Assembly: GCF_019456655.1 (NCBI RefSeq)
Contig: NZ_CP080332.1
Coordinates: 1,736,001-1,800,000 of the forward strand
Source of the DNA: Mycolicibacterium diernhoferi
Lineage (GTDB): Bacteria > Actinomycetota > Actinomycetes > Mycobacteriales > Mycobacteriaceae
Length of the DNA stretch: 64,000 nucleotides
Direction: 5' to 3'
Shown one piece after another: positions 36,231 to 45,754 of this stretch (position 1 is the first letter of the stretch; each line of letters begins with the position of its first letter). The translations under genes were made by a program, and so were the position numbers. The notes beneath the pieces were generated by a model. It searched no databases. It was not told the DNA's origin and worked only from the letters and a program-made list of their open reading frames with translations.

Positions 36231-37214
36231 ATGAAGCTTCGCACCATGGTCACGGCCGCTGCCGCGGCGACACTGCTGGCCGGCTGTGGCAGCGGTCCGG
36301 CCGCGGGCAGTGGCGCGGGGTCCGACGCCGATCCGGGGCAGATCACCATGGGCTTCTCCCAGGTCGGTGCCGAGAGCGGCTGGCGCACCGCGAACACGAA
36401 GTCCATCCAGGATGCGGCCGGGAACGCCGGCGTCGACCTCAAGTTCTCCGACGCCAACGGCGAGCAGGAAAATCAGATCTCGGCCATCCGCTCCTTCGTG
36501 CAGCAACGGGTCGACGTCATCGCGTTCAGCCCGGTGGTGCGCACCGGTTGGGATGCGGTTCTGCTGGAGGCCAAGAATGCCGGCATCCCGGTCATCCTCA
36601 CCGACCGCGCCGTCGACACCGACGAACCCGACGTCTACAAGACCTTCCTCGGTGCCGATTTCGTCGACGAGGGCCGCCGTGCCGGTGACTGGGTGGTCGG
36701 GGAGTACGCGTCGACGCCCGGACCGGTCAACATCGTCACGCTGGAGGGAACGACCGGTGCCGATCCCGCCATCGATCGCAATTCCGGCTTCGCCGAGGCC
36801 ATTTCCGCCGATCCCGATCTGAGGGTGATCGCCTCGCAGAGCGGCGATTTCACACGTTCCGGCGGTAAGCAGGTGATGGAGGCGTTCCTGAAGGCGAACC
36901 CGAAGATCGACCTGGTGTTCGCGCAGAACGACGATATGGGGCTCGGCGCGATGGAGGCCATCGAAGCTGCGGGCCGCAAGCCCGGACAGGACATCAAGAT
37001 CGTCACCATCGACGCCACCCGCGACGGGATGCAGGCACTGGCCGACGGCAAGTTCAACTTCATCGTGGAGTGCAACCCGCTGCTCGGGCCGCAACTCATG
37101 GAACTCGCCGAGCAGGTCGTGGCGGGGGAGCCGGTGCCGGCGCGCGTCGTCACCCCGGACGAGGCCTTCGATCAGCAGCAGGCCGCGGCCGTGCTGCCGG
37201 ACCGCGCGTACTGA
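36231..37214 (+). CDS. Sugar-binding lipoprotein, YtfQ type
   Basis: A 327-residue binding protein with a clear lipoprotein signal ending LLAGC (Cys19). The mature part runs ITMGFSQVGAESGWRTANTK, which is the opening typical of YtfQ-like proteins, and contains VDVIAFSPVVRTGWDAVLLEAK, GIPVILTDRAVD and VFAQNDDMGLGAMEAIEAAG. E. coli YtfQ binds galactofuranose. Given araBDA in the same operon, arabinose, perhaps in the furanose form, is the likely ligand here. It is the first gene of the rightward operon, and its TGA overlaps the ATG of the ATPase by one base. Confidence 0.9.
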   Translation: MKLRTMVTAAAAATLLAGCGSGPAAGSGAGSDADPGQITMGFSQVGAESGWRTANTKSIQDAAGNAGVDLKFSDANGEQENQISAIRSFVQQRVDVIAFSPVVRTGWDAVLLEAKNAGIPVILTDRAVDTDEPDVYKTFLGADFVDEGRRAGDWVVGEYASTPGPVNIVTLEGTTGADPAIDRNSGFAEAISADPDLRVIASQSGDFTRSGGKQVMEAFLKANPKIDLVFAQNDDMGLGAMEAIEAAGRKPGQDIKIVTIDATRDGMQALADGKFNFIVECNPLLGPQLMELAEQVVAGEPVPARVVTPDEAFDQQQAAAVLPDRAY

Positions 37215-38746
37215 TGATGACCTCGGTCGCGCACATCGGTGTCACGCCGAGGATCGAGTTGCATGGTGTCACAGTCGAATTCCCGGGTGTGCGTGCCCTC
37301 GACGGCGTCGACTTCCGGCTGCTGCCCGGAGAGATCCACGCGCTGATGGGAGAGAACGGGGCCGGGAAGTCGACCCTGATCAAGGCGCTCACCGGTGTCC
37401 ACGACATCGCCTCGGGCAGCATCACCGTCGACGGGCAGCAGCGCCGGTTCGGCAGTCCGCGTCAGGCGCAGGAGGCCGGCATCAGCACGGTGTACCAGGA
37501 GGTCAATCTCTGCCCGAATCTGACGGTGGCCGAGAACATCCTGCTGGGGCGGGAGCCGCGCCGCTTCGGCCGGATCGACCACCGGTCGATGAACCGTCGC
37601 GCGCAGGAACTGCTCGGCGAACTGGACGTGCCACTCGATCCCCGGTCCACCCTGGGGAGGCATCCGATCGCGCTGCAGCAGATGGTCGCCATCGCGCGGG
37701 CGATGGCGATCTCGGCGCGGGTGCTGATCCTCGACGAGCCGACGTCCAGCCTGGACACCAACGAGGTCGCCGAGCTGTTCCGGGTCATGCGCCGGCTCCG
37801 CGACGCCGGGGTGGCGATCCTGTTCGTATCGCACTTCCTCGACCAGGTCTACGAGATCTCCGACCGGATGACGGTGCTGCGCAACGGGCGTCTGGTCGGT
37901 GAGTATCCCACCGCAGGTCTCGACCGGGTGACGTTGATCGCGGCCATGCTCGGCCACGAACTCGATCTGCTGGAGAGCCTGGAGGACGCGGTGGCCGACG
38001 GCCGCGGCGCCGCCGCCCGCGACGTCGTCGTCAGTGCGCGCCAACTCGGACGTGCCCCCGCCGTCCGCCCCGTCGACCTCGACATCCACCGCGGCGAAGT
38101 GATCGGTCTGGCCGGTCTGCTGGGCTCGGGCCGCACCGAACTGGCGCGGTTGCTCTTCGGCGCCGACCACGCCACCAGCGGACGCACCGCCGTCGACGGT
38201 AAGACCCGGGCGATCCGCTCACCGCGTGCCGCGATCGCCCAGCGCTTCGCCTTCTCCTCCGAGGATCGCAAGGCCGAGGGCATCATCGGCGAACTGTCGG
38301 TGCGCGACAACATGATCCTGGCCCTGCAGGCCCGCCGCGGGTTCGCCCGTCCCCTGTCGAAGAAGACCACCGAGCAGCTGGTGGCCCGCTACCTGGACGC
38401 CCTGGACATCCGGCCACGCGACCCCGCCGCGCTGGTCAAGAATCTCAGCGGCGGCAACCAGCAGAAGGTGCTGCTGGCGCGATGGCTGATCACCGAGCCC
38501 CGACTGTTCATCCTCGACGAGCCGACCCGTGGCATCGATGTCGGGGCCAAGGCGCAGATCCAGAAACTCGTCACCGACCTGTCCGCGGACGGCACGGCAG
38601 TGGTGTTCATCTCCGCCGAACTCGAGGAGGTGACGCGGATCAGCGACCGGATCCTGGTTCTGCGCGACGGCCGCTGCATCGACGAGGTCGGCGCGGGTTG
38701 CTCGGTCCAGGCGTTGACCGAACTGATCGCCGGGGTGGGGGCGTGA
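37214..38746 (+). CDS. Sugar ABC transporter ATPase, YtfR type (two NBDs)
   Basis: A 510-residue tandem CUT2 ATPase. The first NBD has [17 protein letters not shown], the signature-like ALQQMVAIARAM (the usual LSGGQ is replaced, as often in CUT2), [12 protein letters not shown] and VSHFLDQVYEI. The second has the degenerate Walker A LLGSGRTELARLLFG but a full [14 protein letters not shown] and [16 protein letters not shown]. The ATG at 37214 overlaps the preceding stop (TGATG). It powers the importer formed with the two permeases that follow. Confidence 0.93.
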   Translation: MMTSVAHIGVTPRIELHGVTVEFPGVRALDGVDFRLLPGEIHALMGENGAGKSTLIKALTGVHDIASGSITVDGQQRRFGSPRQAQEAGISTVYQEVNLCPNLTVAENILLGREPRRFGRIDHRSMNRRAQELLGELDVPLDPRSTLGRHPIALQQMVAIARAMAISARVLILDEPTSSLDTNEVAELFRVMRRLRDAGVAILFVSHFLDQVYEISDRMTVLRNGRLVGEYPTAGLDRVTLIAAMLGHELDLLESLEDAVADGRGAAARDVVVSARQLGRAPAVRPVDLDIHRGEVIGLAGLLGSGRTELARLLFGADHATSGRTAVDGKTRAIRSPRAAIAQRFAFSSEDRKAEGIIGELSVRDNMILALQARRGFARPLSKKTTEQLVARYLDALDIRPRDPAALVKNLSGGNQQKVLLARWLITEPRLFILDEPTRGIDVGAKAQIQKLVTDLSADGTAVVFISAELEEVTRISDRILVLRDGRCIDEVGAGCSVQALTELIAGVGA

Positions 38747-39837
38747 TGAAGCGCCGACTGCTGGCCTCACCCCTGCTGTGGCCCACCGTCGCGCTGATCG
38801 TGCTGCTGCTGATCAACGTCGTCATCACCCCGAGTTTCCTGACCATCCGGGTACAGGACGGGCATCTCTTCGGCAGCCTGATCGACATCCTGCGCAACGG
38901 CGCCCCCACCATGCTGATCGCCCTCGGCATGACACTGGTGATCGCCTCCCGCGGCATCGACCTGTCGGTCGGTGCGGTGGTCGCGATCAGCGGGGCGCTC
39001 GGCTGCGCCCACATCGCCTCGTCCGCCGACCCCGCAAGTCCGGGCACGGTCATCACCGCCATGAGCATCGCGCTCGGTGTCGCCGTGGCCCTCGGGTTGT
39101 GGAACGGCGTGCTGGTCTCGGTTTTCGGCGTCCAGCCGATCATCGCCACCTTGGTACTCATGACGGCCGGTCGCGGGATCGCACTGCTGATCACCGACGG
39201 ACAGATCGTCACGGTGACCAGTCCTGCATTCAAAGTGCTCGGGGCCGGCTACGCGTTCGGGCTCCCCGTGGCCGTCCTGGTGAGCCTGTCGGTGTTCGTG
39301 GTGGTCGGTCTGCTGACCCGGTACACCGCACTGGGCATGCTGCTGGAATCGGTGGGGATCAACCCCGAGGCCAGCAGGCTGGCCGGAGTCCGGTATCGCT
39401 CGATCGTGTTCGCGGTGTACGTGTTCAGTGCCCTGTGCGCCGGTATCGCCGGCCTGATGATCGCGTCCAACATCTCCGCCGCCGATGCCAACAACGCCGG
39501 GCTGTGGATCGAGATGGACGCCATCCTGGCCGTGGTGATCGGCGGAACATCGTTGCTGGGTGGTCGATTCAGCCTGACCGGAACAATACTGGGCGCGTTG
39601 ATCATCCAGACGCTGACGACCACGGTCTACACCGCGGGCATCACCCCGGAGACCACGCTGGTGTTCAAGGCACTGGTCGTGGTCGCCGTGTGTCTGCTGC
39701 AGGCCCCGAAGTTCCGCGCGCTGCTGTCGAGGCGTCGGCCACCGGACGCGCTCTCCGCACCTGCGCCCGCCGCCGGCCCGGCTCCCGAGCAGGCACCCAC
39801 CTCGGGGGCCCCGAACACGGCGATGGTGACCAAATGA
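38746..39837 (+). CDS. Sugar ABC transporter permease, YtfT type
   Basis: A 363-residue CUT2 permease with about nine helices. It contains LIALGMTLVIASRGIDLSVGAVVAISGAL-type sequence, the cytoplasmic loop GINPEASRLAGVRYRS, and GGTSLLGGRFSLTGTILGALI, all diagnostic. The C terminus is an Ala/Pro-rich tail. It overlaps the ATPase stop by one base (a GTG one codon upstream is also possible) and the next permease by 4 bases. Two different permeases next to each other is the YtfT/YjfF arrangement, implying a heterodimeric channel. Confidence 0.92.
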   Translation: MKRRLLASPLLWPTVALIVLLLINVVITPSFLTIRVQDGHLFGSLIDILRNGAPTMLIALGMTLVIASRGIDLSVGAVVAISGALGCAHIASSADPASPGTVITAMSIALGVAVALGLWNGVLVSVFGVQPIIATLVLMTAGRGIALLITDGQIVTVTSPAFKVLGAGYAFGLPVAVLVSLSVFVVVGLLTRYTALGMLLESVGINPEASRLAGVRYRSIVFAVYVFSALCAGIAGLMIASNISAADANNAGLWIEMDAILAVVIGGTSLLGGRFSLTGTILGALIIQTLTTTVYTAGITPETTLVFKALVVVAVCLLQAPKFRALLSRRRPPDALSAPAPAAGPAPEQAPTSGAPNTAMVTK

Positions 39838-40835
39838 ACATGCAGACCACGGTCCGTCCATCCACCGTGGGTGCCGAGTTGGTGCGGCGGGCCCACGGCC
39901 GCTACCTGTCGCCGCTCGCGTCGCTGCTGCTGTTCGTCGCCATGTTCGTCGCCGTCGTCGGCAGTTATTCATTCGCCAGCCCGGCCCAGGTGTTCTTGAA
40001 CCTGCTGGTGGACAACGCCCACCTGATCGTGCTGGCAGTCGGCATGACCTTTGTGATCCTCACCGGGGGAATCGATCTCAGCGTGGGTGCGGTCGTCGCG
40101 CTGTCCACCGTGCTGTTGGCCACCACGCTGCGGGCAGGCTGGCCGATGCCGGTGGCCGTCGGTGTGGTGCTGGCGGTCGGGCCTTCGCTGGGGCTGTTGA
40201 TGGGCCTGATCATCGAGTACTTCGATGTTCAGCCGTTCATCGTGACACTGGCCGGGATGTTCCTGGCCCGCGGACTGTGCTATGTGCTCAGCGTCGACTC
40301 GCTGCCGATCAAGGATCCGGCGCTGCGCGCATTCGGACTCAACTACGTGTATCTGTACGAGGACAAGTTCATTCGCTGGACCGTCGTCCTCGCACTTGCC
40401 GCTGCCCTGGTCGGGGCCTACGTGTTGCATCAGACGCGATTCGGGCGCACCGTGTACGCCGTCGGCGGCAATCGGCAGTCCGCCCAGCTGATGGGGCTCG
40501 ACGCCGCCGGAACGCGGGTGTCGGTGTACGCCATCAGCGGTCTGTGCGCGGCGCTGGCCGGACTCCTGCTGGCCGTGCAGAAACTGTCGGGCTACAGCCT
40601 CAACGGCGTGGGCCTGGAACTCGACGCCATCGCGGCAGCCGTGATCGGCGGGGTACTGCTTTCCGGCGGTGTCGGTTTCGTGCTCGGATCGGTGATCGGG
40701 GTACTGGTGCTCGGTACGATCCAGACGTTCGTCACGGCCGCGAACCTCGACTCATATTGGACGCGGATCATGACGGGGGCGCTGCTGCTGGTATTTGTTC
40801 TCGTACAACGCCTAGTGGTGAGGAAGACCGGATGA
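39834..40835 (+). CDS. Sugar ABC transporter permease, YjfF type
   Basis: A 333-residue CUT2 permease. It shows VLAVGMTFVILTGGIDLSVGAVVAL, TRFGRTVYAVGGNRQSAQLMGL and GGVLLSGGVGFVLGSVIGVLVLG. Its N terminus MNMQTTVRPSTVGAELVRRAHGR is cytoplasmic and basic. It is the second half of the heterodimeric permease with the upstream YtfT-type protein. The stop overlaps the ATG of the LacI-family gene (ATGA). Confidence 0.92.
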   Translation: MNMQTTVRPSTVGAELVRRAHGRYLSPLASLLLFVAMFVAVVGSYSFASPAQVFLNLLVDNAHLIVLAVGMTFVILTGGIDLSVGAVVALSTVLLATTLRAGWPMPVAVGVVLAVGPSLGLLMGLIIEYFDVQPFIVTLAGMFLARGLCYVLSVDSLPIKDPALRAFGLNYVYLYEDKFIRWTVVLALAAALVGAYVLHQTRFGRTVYAVGGNRQSAQLMGLDAAGTRVSVYAISGLCAALAGLLLAVQKLSGYSLNGVGLELDAIAAAVIGGVLLSGGVGFVLGSVIGVLVLGTIQTFVTAANLDSYWTRIMTGALLLVFVLVQRLVVRKTG

Positions 40836-41860
40836 GCAGTCAGTCCAACCAGCCCACGACCGGGAAGCCCGTGATGGCCGACGTCGCACGTCTGGCCGGC
40901 GTCAGCCACCAGACGGTGTCCCGGGTGATCAACGGTTCTGCGAGCATCCGGCCGGAAACCAAAGCGCGTGTGGAGCAGGCGATCTCGGAACTCGGCTACC
41001 GGCCCAACACAGCGGCCCGGGCGCTGGTCACCAGACGCTCCGGCGTCATCGGCATCGTCGGCAGCAACAGCGCGCTGTACGGGCCGTCGAGCATCCAGCG
41101 CTCGGTGGAGGAGGCGGCCCGCGCCGCCGGCTACTTCTCCAGCATGGTGCCGCTGGCCGAGGTCACCCGCGAGGCGCTCGCCGACGCGCTCGACCACCTG
41201 GCCCGGCAATCGGTGGAGGCCATCGTGATGATCGCGGCCCAGGAGGACGCCTTGGCCGTCGCGCACGCGGCCGACTCCGGGGTGCCGATGATCGTCGTCG
41301 AGGGCGACCTGTCCGGGCGCGGGTTGAGCGTCGGCGTCGACCAGATCGACGGGGCGCGCCAGGCAACCCGACACCTGATCAGCCTGGGACACCGCGCGAT
41401 CGATCATATTGCCGGTCCGAGGACGTGGACCGAGGCCAGGGGCCGCCGAATCGGATACGAGGAGGCGATGCGCGACGCGGGTCTGGAGGTCCGCGAGTCG
41501 CCGGTGGGGGATTGGACACCGGCCCGCGGATACGCCATCGGCTGCGAGTTGGCGCGGCGTTCGGATGCGACAGCGGTCTTCGTGGCGAACGACCAGATGG
41601 CGATCGGGGTACTGCATGCGTTCGCCCGCAACGGGTTACGGGTCCCCGAGGATGTCAGTGTGGTCGGGTTCGACGACCTCCCGGAGTCGGCCTATCTGAA
41701 TCCGGCCCTGACCACCGTCAGGCAGGACTTCAAGGCGGTCGGACAGCGCGCGATCGAACTGGTGATCGCGACCCTGGAAGGAGCGACCCTCGACGTTTCG
41801 TTGCTGGCCCCCGAGTTGATCATCCGCGAGAGCACAAGCACACCGAAGGAGGCCCGATGA
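40832..41860 (+). CDS. LacI-family transcriptional repressor of the gal/ara regulon
   Basis: A 342-residue LacI/GalR regulator. The helix-turn-helix MADVARLAGVSHQTVSRVIN sits at about residues 15-34, followed by the hinge region (RPNTAARALVTRRS) and a sugar-binding core with IGIVGSNSALYG, VANDQMAIGVLHAFARNGLRVPEDVSVVGFDDLPES. Repressors of this type bind palindromes with a central CG, as found at 36006 and 36107 in the divergent promoter region. The gene lies between the importer and araB with 4-base overlaps on both sides, so it is autoregulated. The inducer is probably L-arabinose or a pathway sugar; this is inference. Confidence 0.93.
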   Translation: MSSQSNQPTTGKPVMADVARLAGVSHQTVSRVINGSASIRPETKARVEQAISELGYRPNTAARALVTRRSGVIGIVGSNSALYGPSSIQRSVEEAARAAGYFSSMVPLAEVTREALADALDHLARQSVEAIVMIAAQEDALAVAHAADSGVPMIVVEGDLSGRGLSVGVDQIDGARQATRHLISLGHRAIDHIAGPRTWTEARGRRIGYEEAMRDAGLEVRESPVGDWTPARGYAIGCELARRSDATAVFVANDQMAIGVLHAFARNGLRVPEDVSVVGFDDLPESAYLNPALTTVRQDFKAVGQRAIELVIATLEGATLDVSLLAPELIIRESTSTPKEAR

Positions 41861-43524
41861 GTGCCGAGAAGTACACCGTCGGAGTAGATTTCGGCACCCT
41901 GTCCGGCCGTGCGCTGGTGGTGCGAGTCAGCGACGGAGAGCAGATCGCCGTCGCCGAGCACGCCTACCGGCACGGCGTCATCACCGACACGCTGCCCGGG
42001 GGCGGCCGTCGCCTCGCCCCACAATGGGCCCTGCAGATTCCCGAGGACTATCTCGACGTGCTCCGGCACGCCGTCCCCGAGGCCGTGGCGAACGCCGGGG
42101 TGGACGTGGGCGACATCATCGGGATCGGTACCGACTTCACCGCGTGCACCATGATTCCGGTCGACGGGGACGGGACCCCGCTGTACCAACTGGACGGATT
42201 CGCCGACCGGCCGCACGCGTACGGCAAGCTGTGGCGCCACCATTCCCCGCAGCCGCAAGCCGATCACATCAACGCCGTCGCCGCCCGACGCGCAGAGCAG
42301 TGGCTGCCGCGGTACGGCGGGCTGATCTCCAGTGAGTGGGAGTTCGCGAAGGGGCTGGAGATCTTCGATGAGGACCCGCACGTCTATCGGTCGATGGAAC
42401 ACTTCGTCGAGGCCGCCGACTGGATCGTCTGGCAGCTCTGCGGGAACTATGTCCGCAACGCCTGCAGCGCCGGCTACAAGGGCATCCGGCAGGACGGCCG
42501 GTACCCGTCTCGGGAATTCCTCGCCGAGTTGCGGCCCGGATTCCAGGATTTCGTCACCGAGAAGCTGGACGCCCCGATCGGCCGGCTGGGCGACCGGGCC
42601 GGGGGATTGACCGCACAGGCGGCCCGGTGGACCGGCCTGCCGCAGGGCATCCCGGTGGCGGTCGGCAACGTCGACGCACATGTGACCGTCGCGGCCGCCG
42701 ATGCGCTGGAGGGCGGTCAGCTCGTCGCGATCATGGGGACCTCCACCTGCCACGTGATGAACGGAGAGGTGCTGCGCGAGGTGCCGGGCATGTGCGGTGT
42801 GGTCGACGGCGGGATATCCGAAGGCAGTTGGGGATACGAGGCCGGACAGTCCGGCGTCGGGGACATCTTCGGCTGGTTCGTCGAGAACTGCGTGCCCGAG
42901 AGCTACCACGTCGAGGCCCGCCGGCGCGGAATCTCCCTGCACGAGCACCTCACCGATCTGGCAGGCAGGCAGCGGGTCGGGGAGCACGGCCTGGTGGCGC
43001 TGGACTGGCACAGCGGAAACCGTTCGGTACTGGTCGATCACGAGCTGTCCGGCGTGATGATCGGCCAGACCCTGCACACCACCTGCGTGGACATGTACCG
43101 GGCGCTCCTGGAGGCCACCGCGTTCGGCACCCGGATGATCGTCGACACCTTCATCGGCTCCGGCGTCCCGGTCGAGGAGTTGGTCGTCGCCGGGGGCCTG
43201 CTGAAGAACAAACTCCTGATGCAGATCTACGCCGACGTGGTCGGGCTGCCGCTGTCCACGGTGCCGTCCGCACAGGCACCGGCGCTCGGCGCGGCGATCC
43301 ATGCGGCGGTGGCCGCGGGTGCGTACCACGATGTGCGGACCGCCGCCGCCGCGATGGGCAGCCGGACCCGCAACGCCTACCTGCCGGTGCCGGAGAACGT
43401 CGAGGCCTATGACCGGCTCTACCGCGAATACGTCGCAGCCTACGAGTGGTTCGGCCGCGGCAACGACATGATGCGCCGGCTCCGGCGCATCGGCACCCCG
43501 GAACCCGTTGGAGCACTGCAATGA
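41857..43524 (+). CDS. araB: L-ribulokinase
   Basis: AraB phosphorylates L-ribulose to L-ribulose-5-phosphate. The 555-residue FGGY-family kinase begins YTVGVDFGTLSGRALVV, the phosphate-1 motif in the form typical of AraB. It contains IGIGTDFTACTMIPVD, the central VGNVDAHVTVAAADAL, the phosphate-2 motif VAIMGTSTCHVM, and the adenosine region ELVVAGGLLKNKLLMQIYADVVG followed by APALGAAIHAAVAAG. The length is as in E. coli (566). Four-base overlaps with lacI and araD make it part of one translated run. Confidence 0.95.
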   Translation: MSAEKYTVGVDFGTLSGRALVVRVSDGEQIAVAEHAYRHGVITDTLPGGGRRLAPQWALQIPEDYLDVLRHAVPEAVANAGVDVGDIIGIGTDFTACTMIPVDGDGTPLYQLDGFADRPHAYGKLWRHHSPQPQADHINAVAARRAEQWLPRYGGLISSEWEFAKGLEIFDEDPHVYRSMEHFVEAADWIVWQLCGNYVRNACSAGYKGIRQDGRYPSREFLAELRPGFQDFVTEKLDAPIGRLGDRAGGLTAQAARWTGLPQGIPVAVGNVDAHVTVAAADALEGGQLVAIMGTSTCHVMNGEVLREVPGMCGVVDGGISEGSWGYEAGQSGVGDIFGWFVENCVPESYHVEARRRGISLHEHLTDLAGRQRVGEHGLVALDWHSGNRSVLVDHELSGVMIGQTLHTTCVDMYRALLEATAFGTRMIVDTFIGSGVPVEELVVAGGLLKNKLLMQIYADVVGLPLSTVPSAQAPALGAAIHAAVAAGAYHDVRTAAAAMGSRTRNAYLPVPENVEAYDRLYREYVAAYEWFGRGNDMMRRLRRIGTPEPVGALQ

Positions 43525-44231
43525 CGATCACATCCGACATCGACCACGTCGTCGCCCAACTGCGCCGGCAGGTCTGCGAATTGCACTCGCTGCTCACCCG
43601 GTACGAGTTGGTGATCTGGACGGCCGGCAACGTCTCGGCCCGGGTCCCGGGCCGGGACCTGATGGTCATCAAACCCTCGGGCGCCGAGTACGCCTCGCTG
43701 CGGGACGAGGACATGGTGGTCTGCGACCTGCACGGGAATCTGGTCGACGGCGCACTGTCGCCGTCCTCGGATACCGCCGCGCATGCCTACGTGTATCGGC
43801 ACATGCCCGAGGTGGGGGGAGTGGTGCACACGCACTCGACCTACGCCACCGCGTGGGCGGCCCGTGGTGAGCCGATCCCGTGCGTACTGACCATGATCGC
43901 CGACGAGTTCGGGGGAGAGATCCCGGTGGGTCCGTTCGCGCTGATCGGCGATGACTCCATCGGCCGCGGCATCGTCGAGGTGTTGCGGGACAGTCGATCC
44001 CCGGCGGTGCTGATGCGCAATCACGGGCCGTTCACCATCGGTCGTACCGCACGCGACGCCGTCAAGGCCGCGGTCATGGTCGAAGACGTGGCGCGCACCG
44101 TGCACATCAGCCGGCAACTCGGTGTCCCGCCGGCCCTCGACGCCGCCGATGTGAGCGCGTTGTTCGACCGCTACCAGAACGTATACGGCCAGACCGGCCG
44201 GCCCTCCGATGTACTCCAGGAGAACCGATGA
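43521..44231 (+). CDS. araD: L-ribulose-5-phosphate 4-epimerase
   Basis: AraD converts L-ribulose-5-phosphate to D-xylulose-5-phosphate by retro-aldol chemistry, feeding the pentose phosphate pathway. The 236-residue class-II aldolase-fold protein shows [36 protein letters not shown] with two zinc-binding His, and [12 protein letters not shown] with the third. The size and motif order match AraD/UlaF/SgbE; in this operon AraD is by far the best choice. It overlaps araB and araA by 4 bases each. Confidence 0.94.
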   Translation: MTITSDIDHVVAQLRRQVCELHSLLTRYELVIWTAGNVSARVPGRDLMVIKPSGAEYASLRDEDMVVCDLHGNLVDGALSPSSDTAAHAYVYRHMPEVGGVVHTHSTYATAWAARGEPIPCVLTMIADEFGGEIPVGPFALIGDDSIGRGIVEVLRDSRSPAVLMRNHGPFTIGRTARDAVKAAVMVEDVARTVHISRQLGVPPALDAADVSALFDRYQNVYGQTGRPSDVLQENR

Positions 44232-45739
44232 TCTCGTCCCGCCTCGTCACCAGCCAGGTCTGGCTGATCACCGGCAGTCAGTCGATGTACGGCCCCGACA
44301 CCCTCGACCAGGTTGCCGACCAGTCCAGGCAGATCGCCGAAATACTGGATGCCAGTAGCGAGATCCCGGTGGAGGTGCGCTGGTTGCCCGTCGTCACCGA
44401 CGCCGAGCAGATCGCGCGGGTCCTCAGTGCCGCGAACACCGCCGAGGGCTGTATCGGCGTCATCGCCTGGATGCACACCTTCTCCCCGGCGAAGATGTGG
44501 ATCCGCGGGCTCAAGTCGCTGCGTAAGCCACTGCTGCACCTGCACACCCAGTTCGGCGTCGAACTGCCCTGGCAGAGCATCGACATGAACTTCATGAACC
44601 TCAACCAAGCTGCGCACGGCGACCGGGAATTCGGCTACATCCAGTCCCGGCTGTCCACCTCGCGCAAGACGATCGCCGGGCACGTCAGCGATCCACGGAC
44701 GCGCCTGCGGATCGGGTCGTGGGCACGCGCCGCGCTGGGCACAGCCGAGTTGTCGACGCTCAGGGTGGCCCGCTTCGGTGACAACATGCGCGGCGTGGCG
44801 GTCACCGAAGGCGACAAAGTGGAGGCAGAGGCGCATTTCGGCGCATCGATCGACACCTACGGGGTGAACGACCTCGTGGAGGCGGTCGAACGGGTACGGC
44901 CCGTCGAGGTCGACAAACTGATCAGCGAGTACGAGCACACCTACCGGGTGGCTGGTGAACTGCTGCGTGGTGGTGACCGCCATCGGTCGCTGCGGCACGG
45001 CGCCCAGATCGAACTCGGTCTGCGAAACTTCCTGGCCGACGGTGGTTTCCATGCCTTCACCACCAACTTCGAAGACCTCGGCGGGTTACGGCAACTGCCG
45101 GGGTTGGCGGTACAGCGGTTGATGGTCGACGGCTACGGCTTCGGCGGCGAGGGTGACTGGAAGACCGCGATGATGCTGCGCACCGTGAAGGTGATGGCCG
45201 AAGGCCTGCCCGGCGGCACGTCGTTCATGGAGGACTACACCTACGATCTGACGCCCGGCCGCGAGCGGATCCTGGGTGCGCACATGCTGGAGGTGTGCCC
45301 GAGCATCGCCGCGGCCACCCCGACGCTGGAGGTGCACCCACTGTCGATCGGTGATCGCGAGGATCCCGTCCGGTTGCGGTTCACCGCCGCACCCGGCGAC
45401 GCGGTGATCCTGGGCATCTGCGATATGGGCACCCGGTTCCGTCTGGTGGCCAACGAAGTTCGGGTCACCGAACCGGAGCAGGAGTTGCCCAATCTGCCGG
45501 TGGCGTGCGCGGTCTGGGAGCCCAAGCCGTGCTGGTCGACATCTGCCGAGTCGTGGCTGATGGCGGGCGCCCCGCACCACACCGTGCTGACGACCGCCGT
45601 CGGGACCGAGGTGATCGAGGATTTCGCCACGATGACCGACACCGAACTGCTCGTCATCGACGACACCACCACGGTGCGGGGCTTCGGGCACGAGCTGAAG
45701 TGGAACGACGTGTACCACCATGTTGCTGCCGGCCTCTGA
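44228..45739 (+). CDS. araA: L-arabinose isomerase
   Basis: AraA converts L-arabinose to L-ribulose using a divalent metal such as Mn2+. The 503-residue protein contains [16 protein letters not shown] near the start, [29 protein letters not shown] with catalytic Glu, and [12 protein letters not shown] with the second catalytic Glu. Late MEVCPSIAA and the C-terminal [18 protein letters not shown] carry metal-binding residues. The length equals the E. coli enzyme (500). It follows araD with a 4-base overlap. The order araB-araD-araA differs from the E. coli order araB-araA-araD. Confidence 0.96.
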   Translation: MISSRLVTSQVWLITGSQSMYGPDTLDQVADQSRQIAEILDASSEIPVEVRWLPVVTDAEQIARVLSAANTAEGCIGVIAWMHTFSPAKMWIRGLKSLRKPLLHLHTQFGVELPWQSIDMNFMNLNQAAHGDREFGYIQSRLSTSRKTIAGHVSDPRTRLRIGSWARAALGTAELSTLRVARFGDNMRGVAVTEGDKVEAEAHFGASIDTYGVNDLVEAVERVRPVEVDKLISEYEHTYRVAGELLRGGDRHRSLRHGAQIELGLRNFLADGGFHAFTTNFEDLGGLRQLPGLAVQRLMVDGYGFGGEGDWKTAMMLRTVKVMAEGLPGGTSFMEDYTYDLTPGRERILGAHMLEVCPSIAAATPTLEVHPLSIGDREDPVRLRFTAAPGDAVILGICDMGTRFRLVANEVRVTEPEQELPNLPVACAVWEPKPCWSTSAESWLMAGAPHHTVLTTAVGTEVIEDFATMTDTELLVIDDTTTVRGFGHELKWNDVYHHVAAGL

Positions 45740-45754
45740 TCGAGAGTCGGGCTG

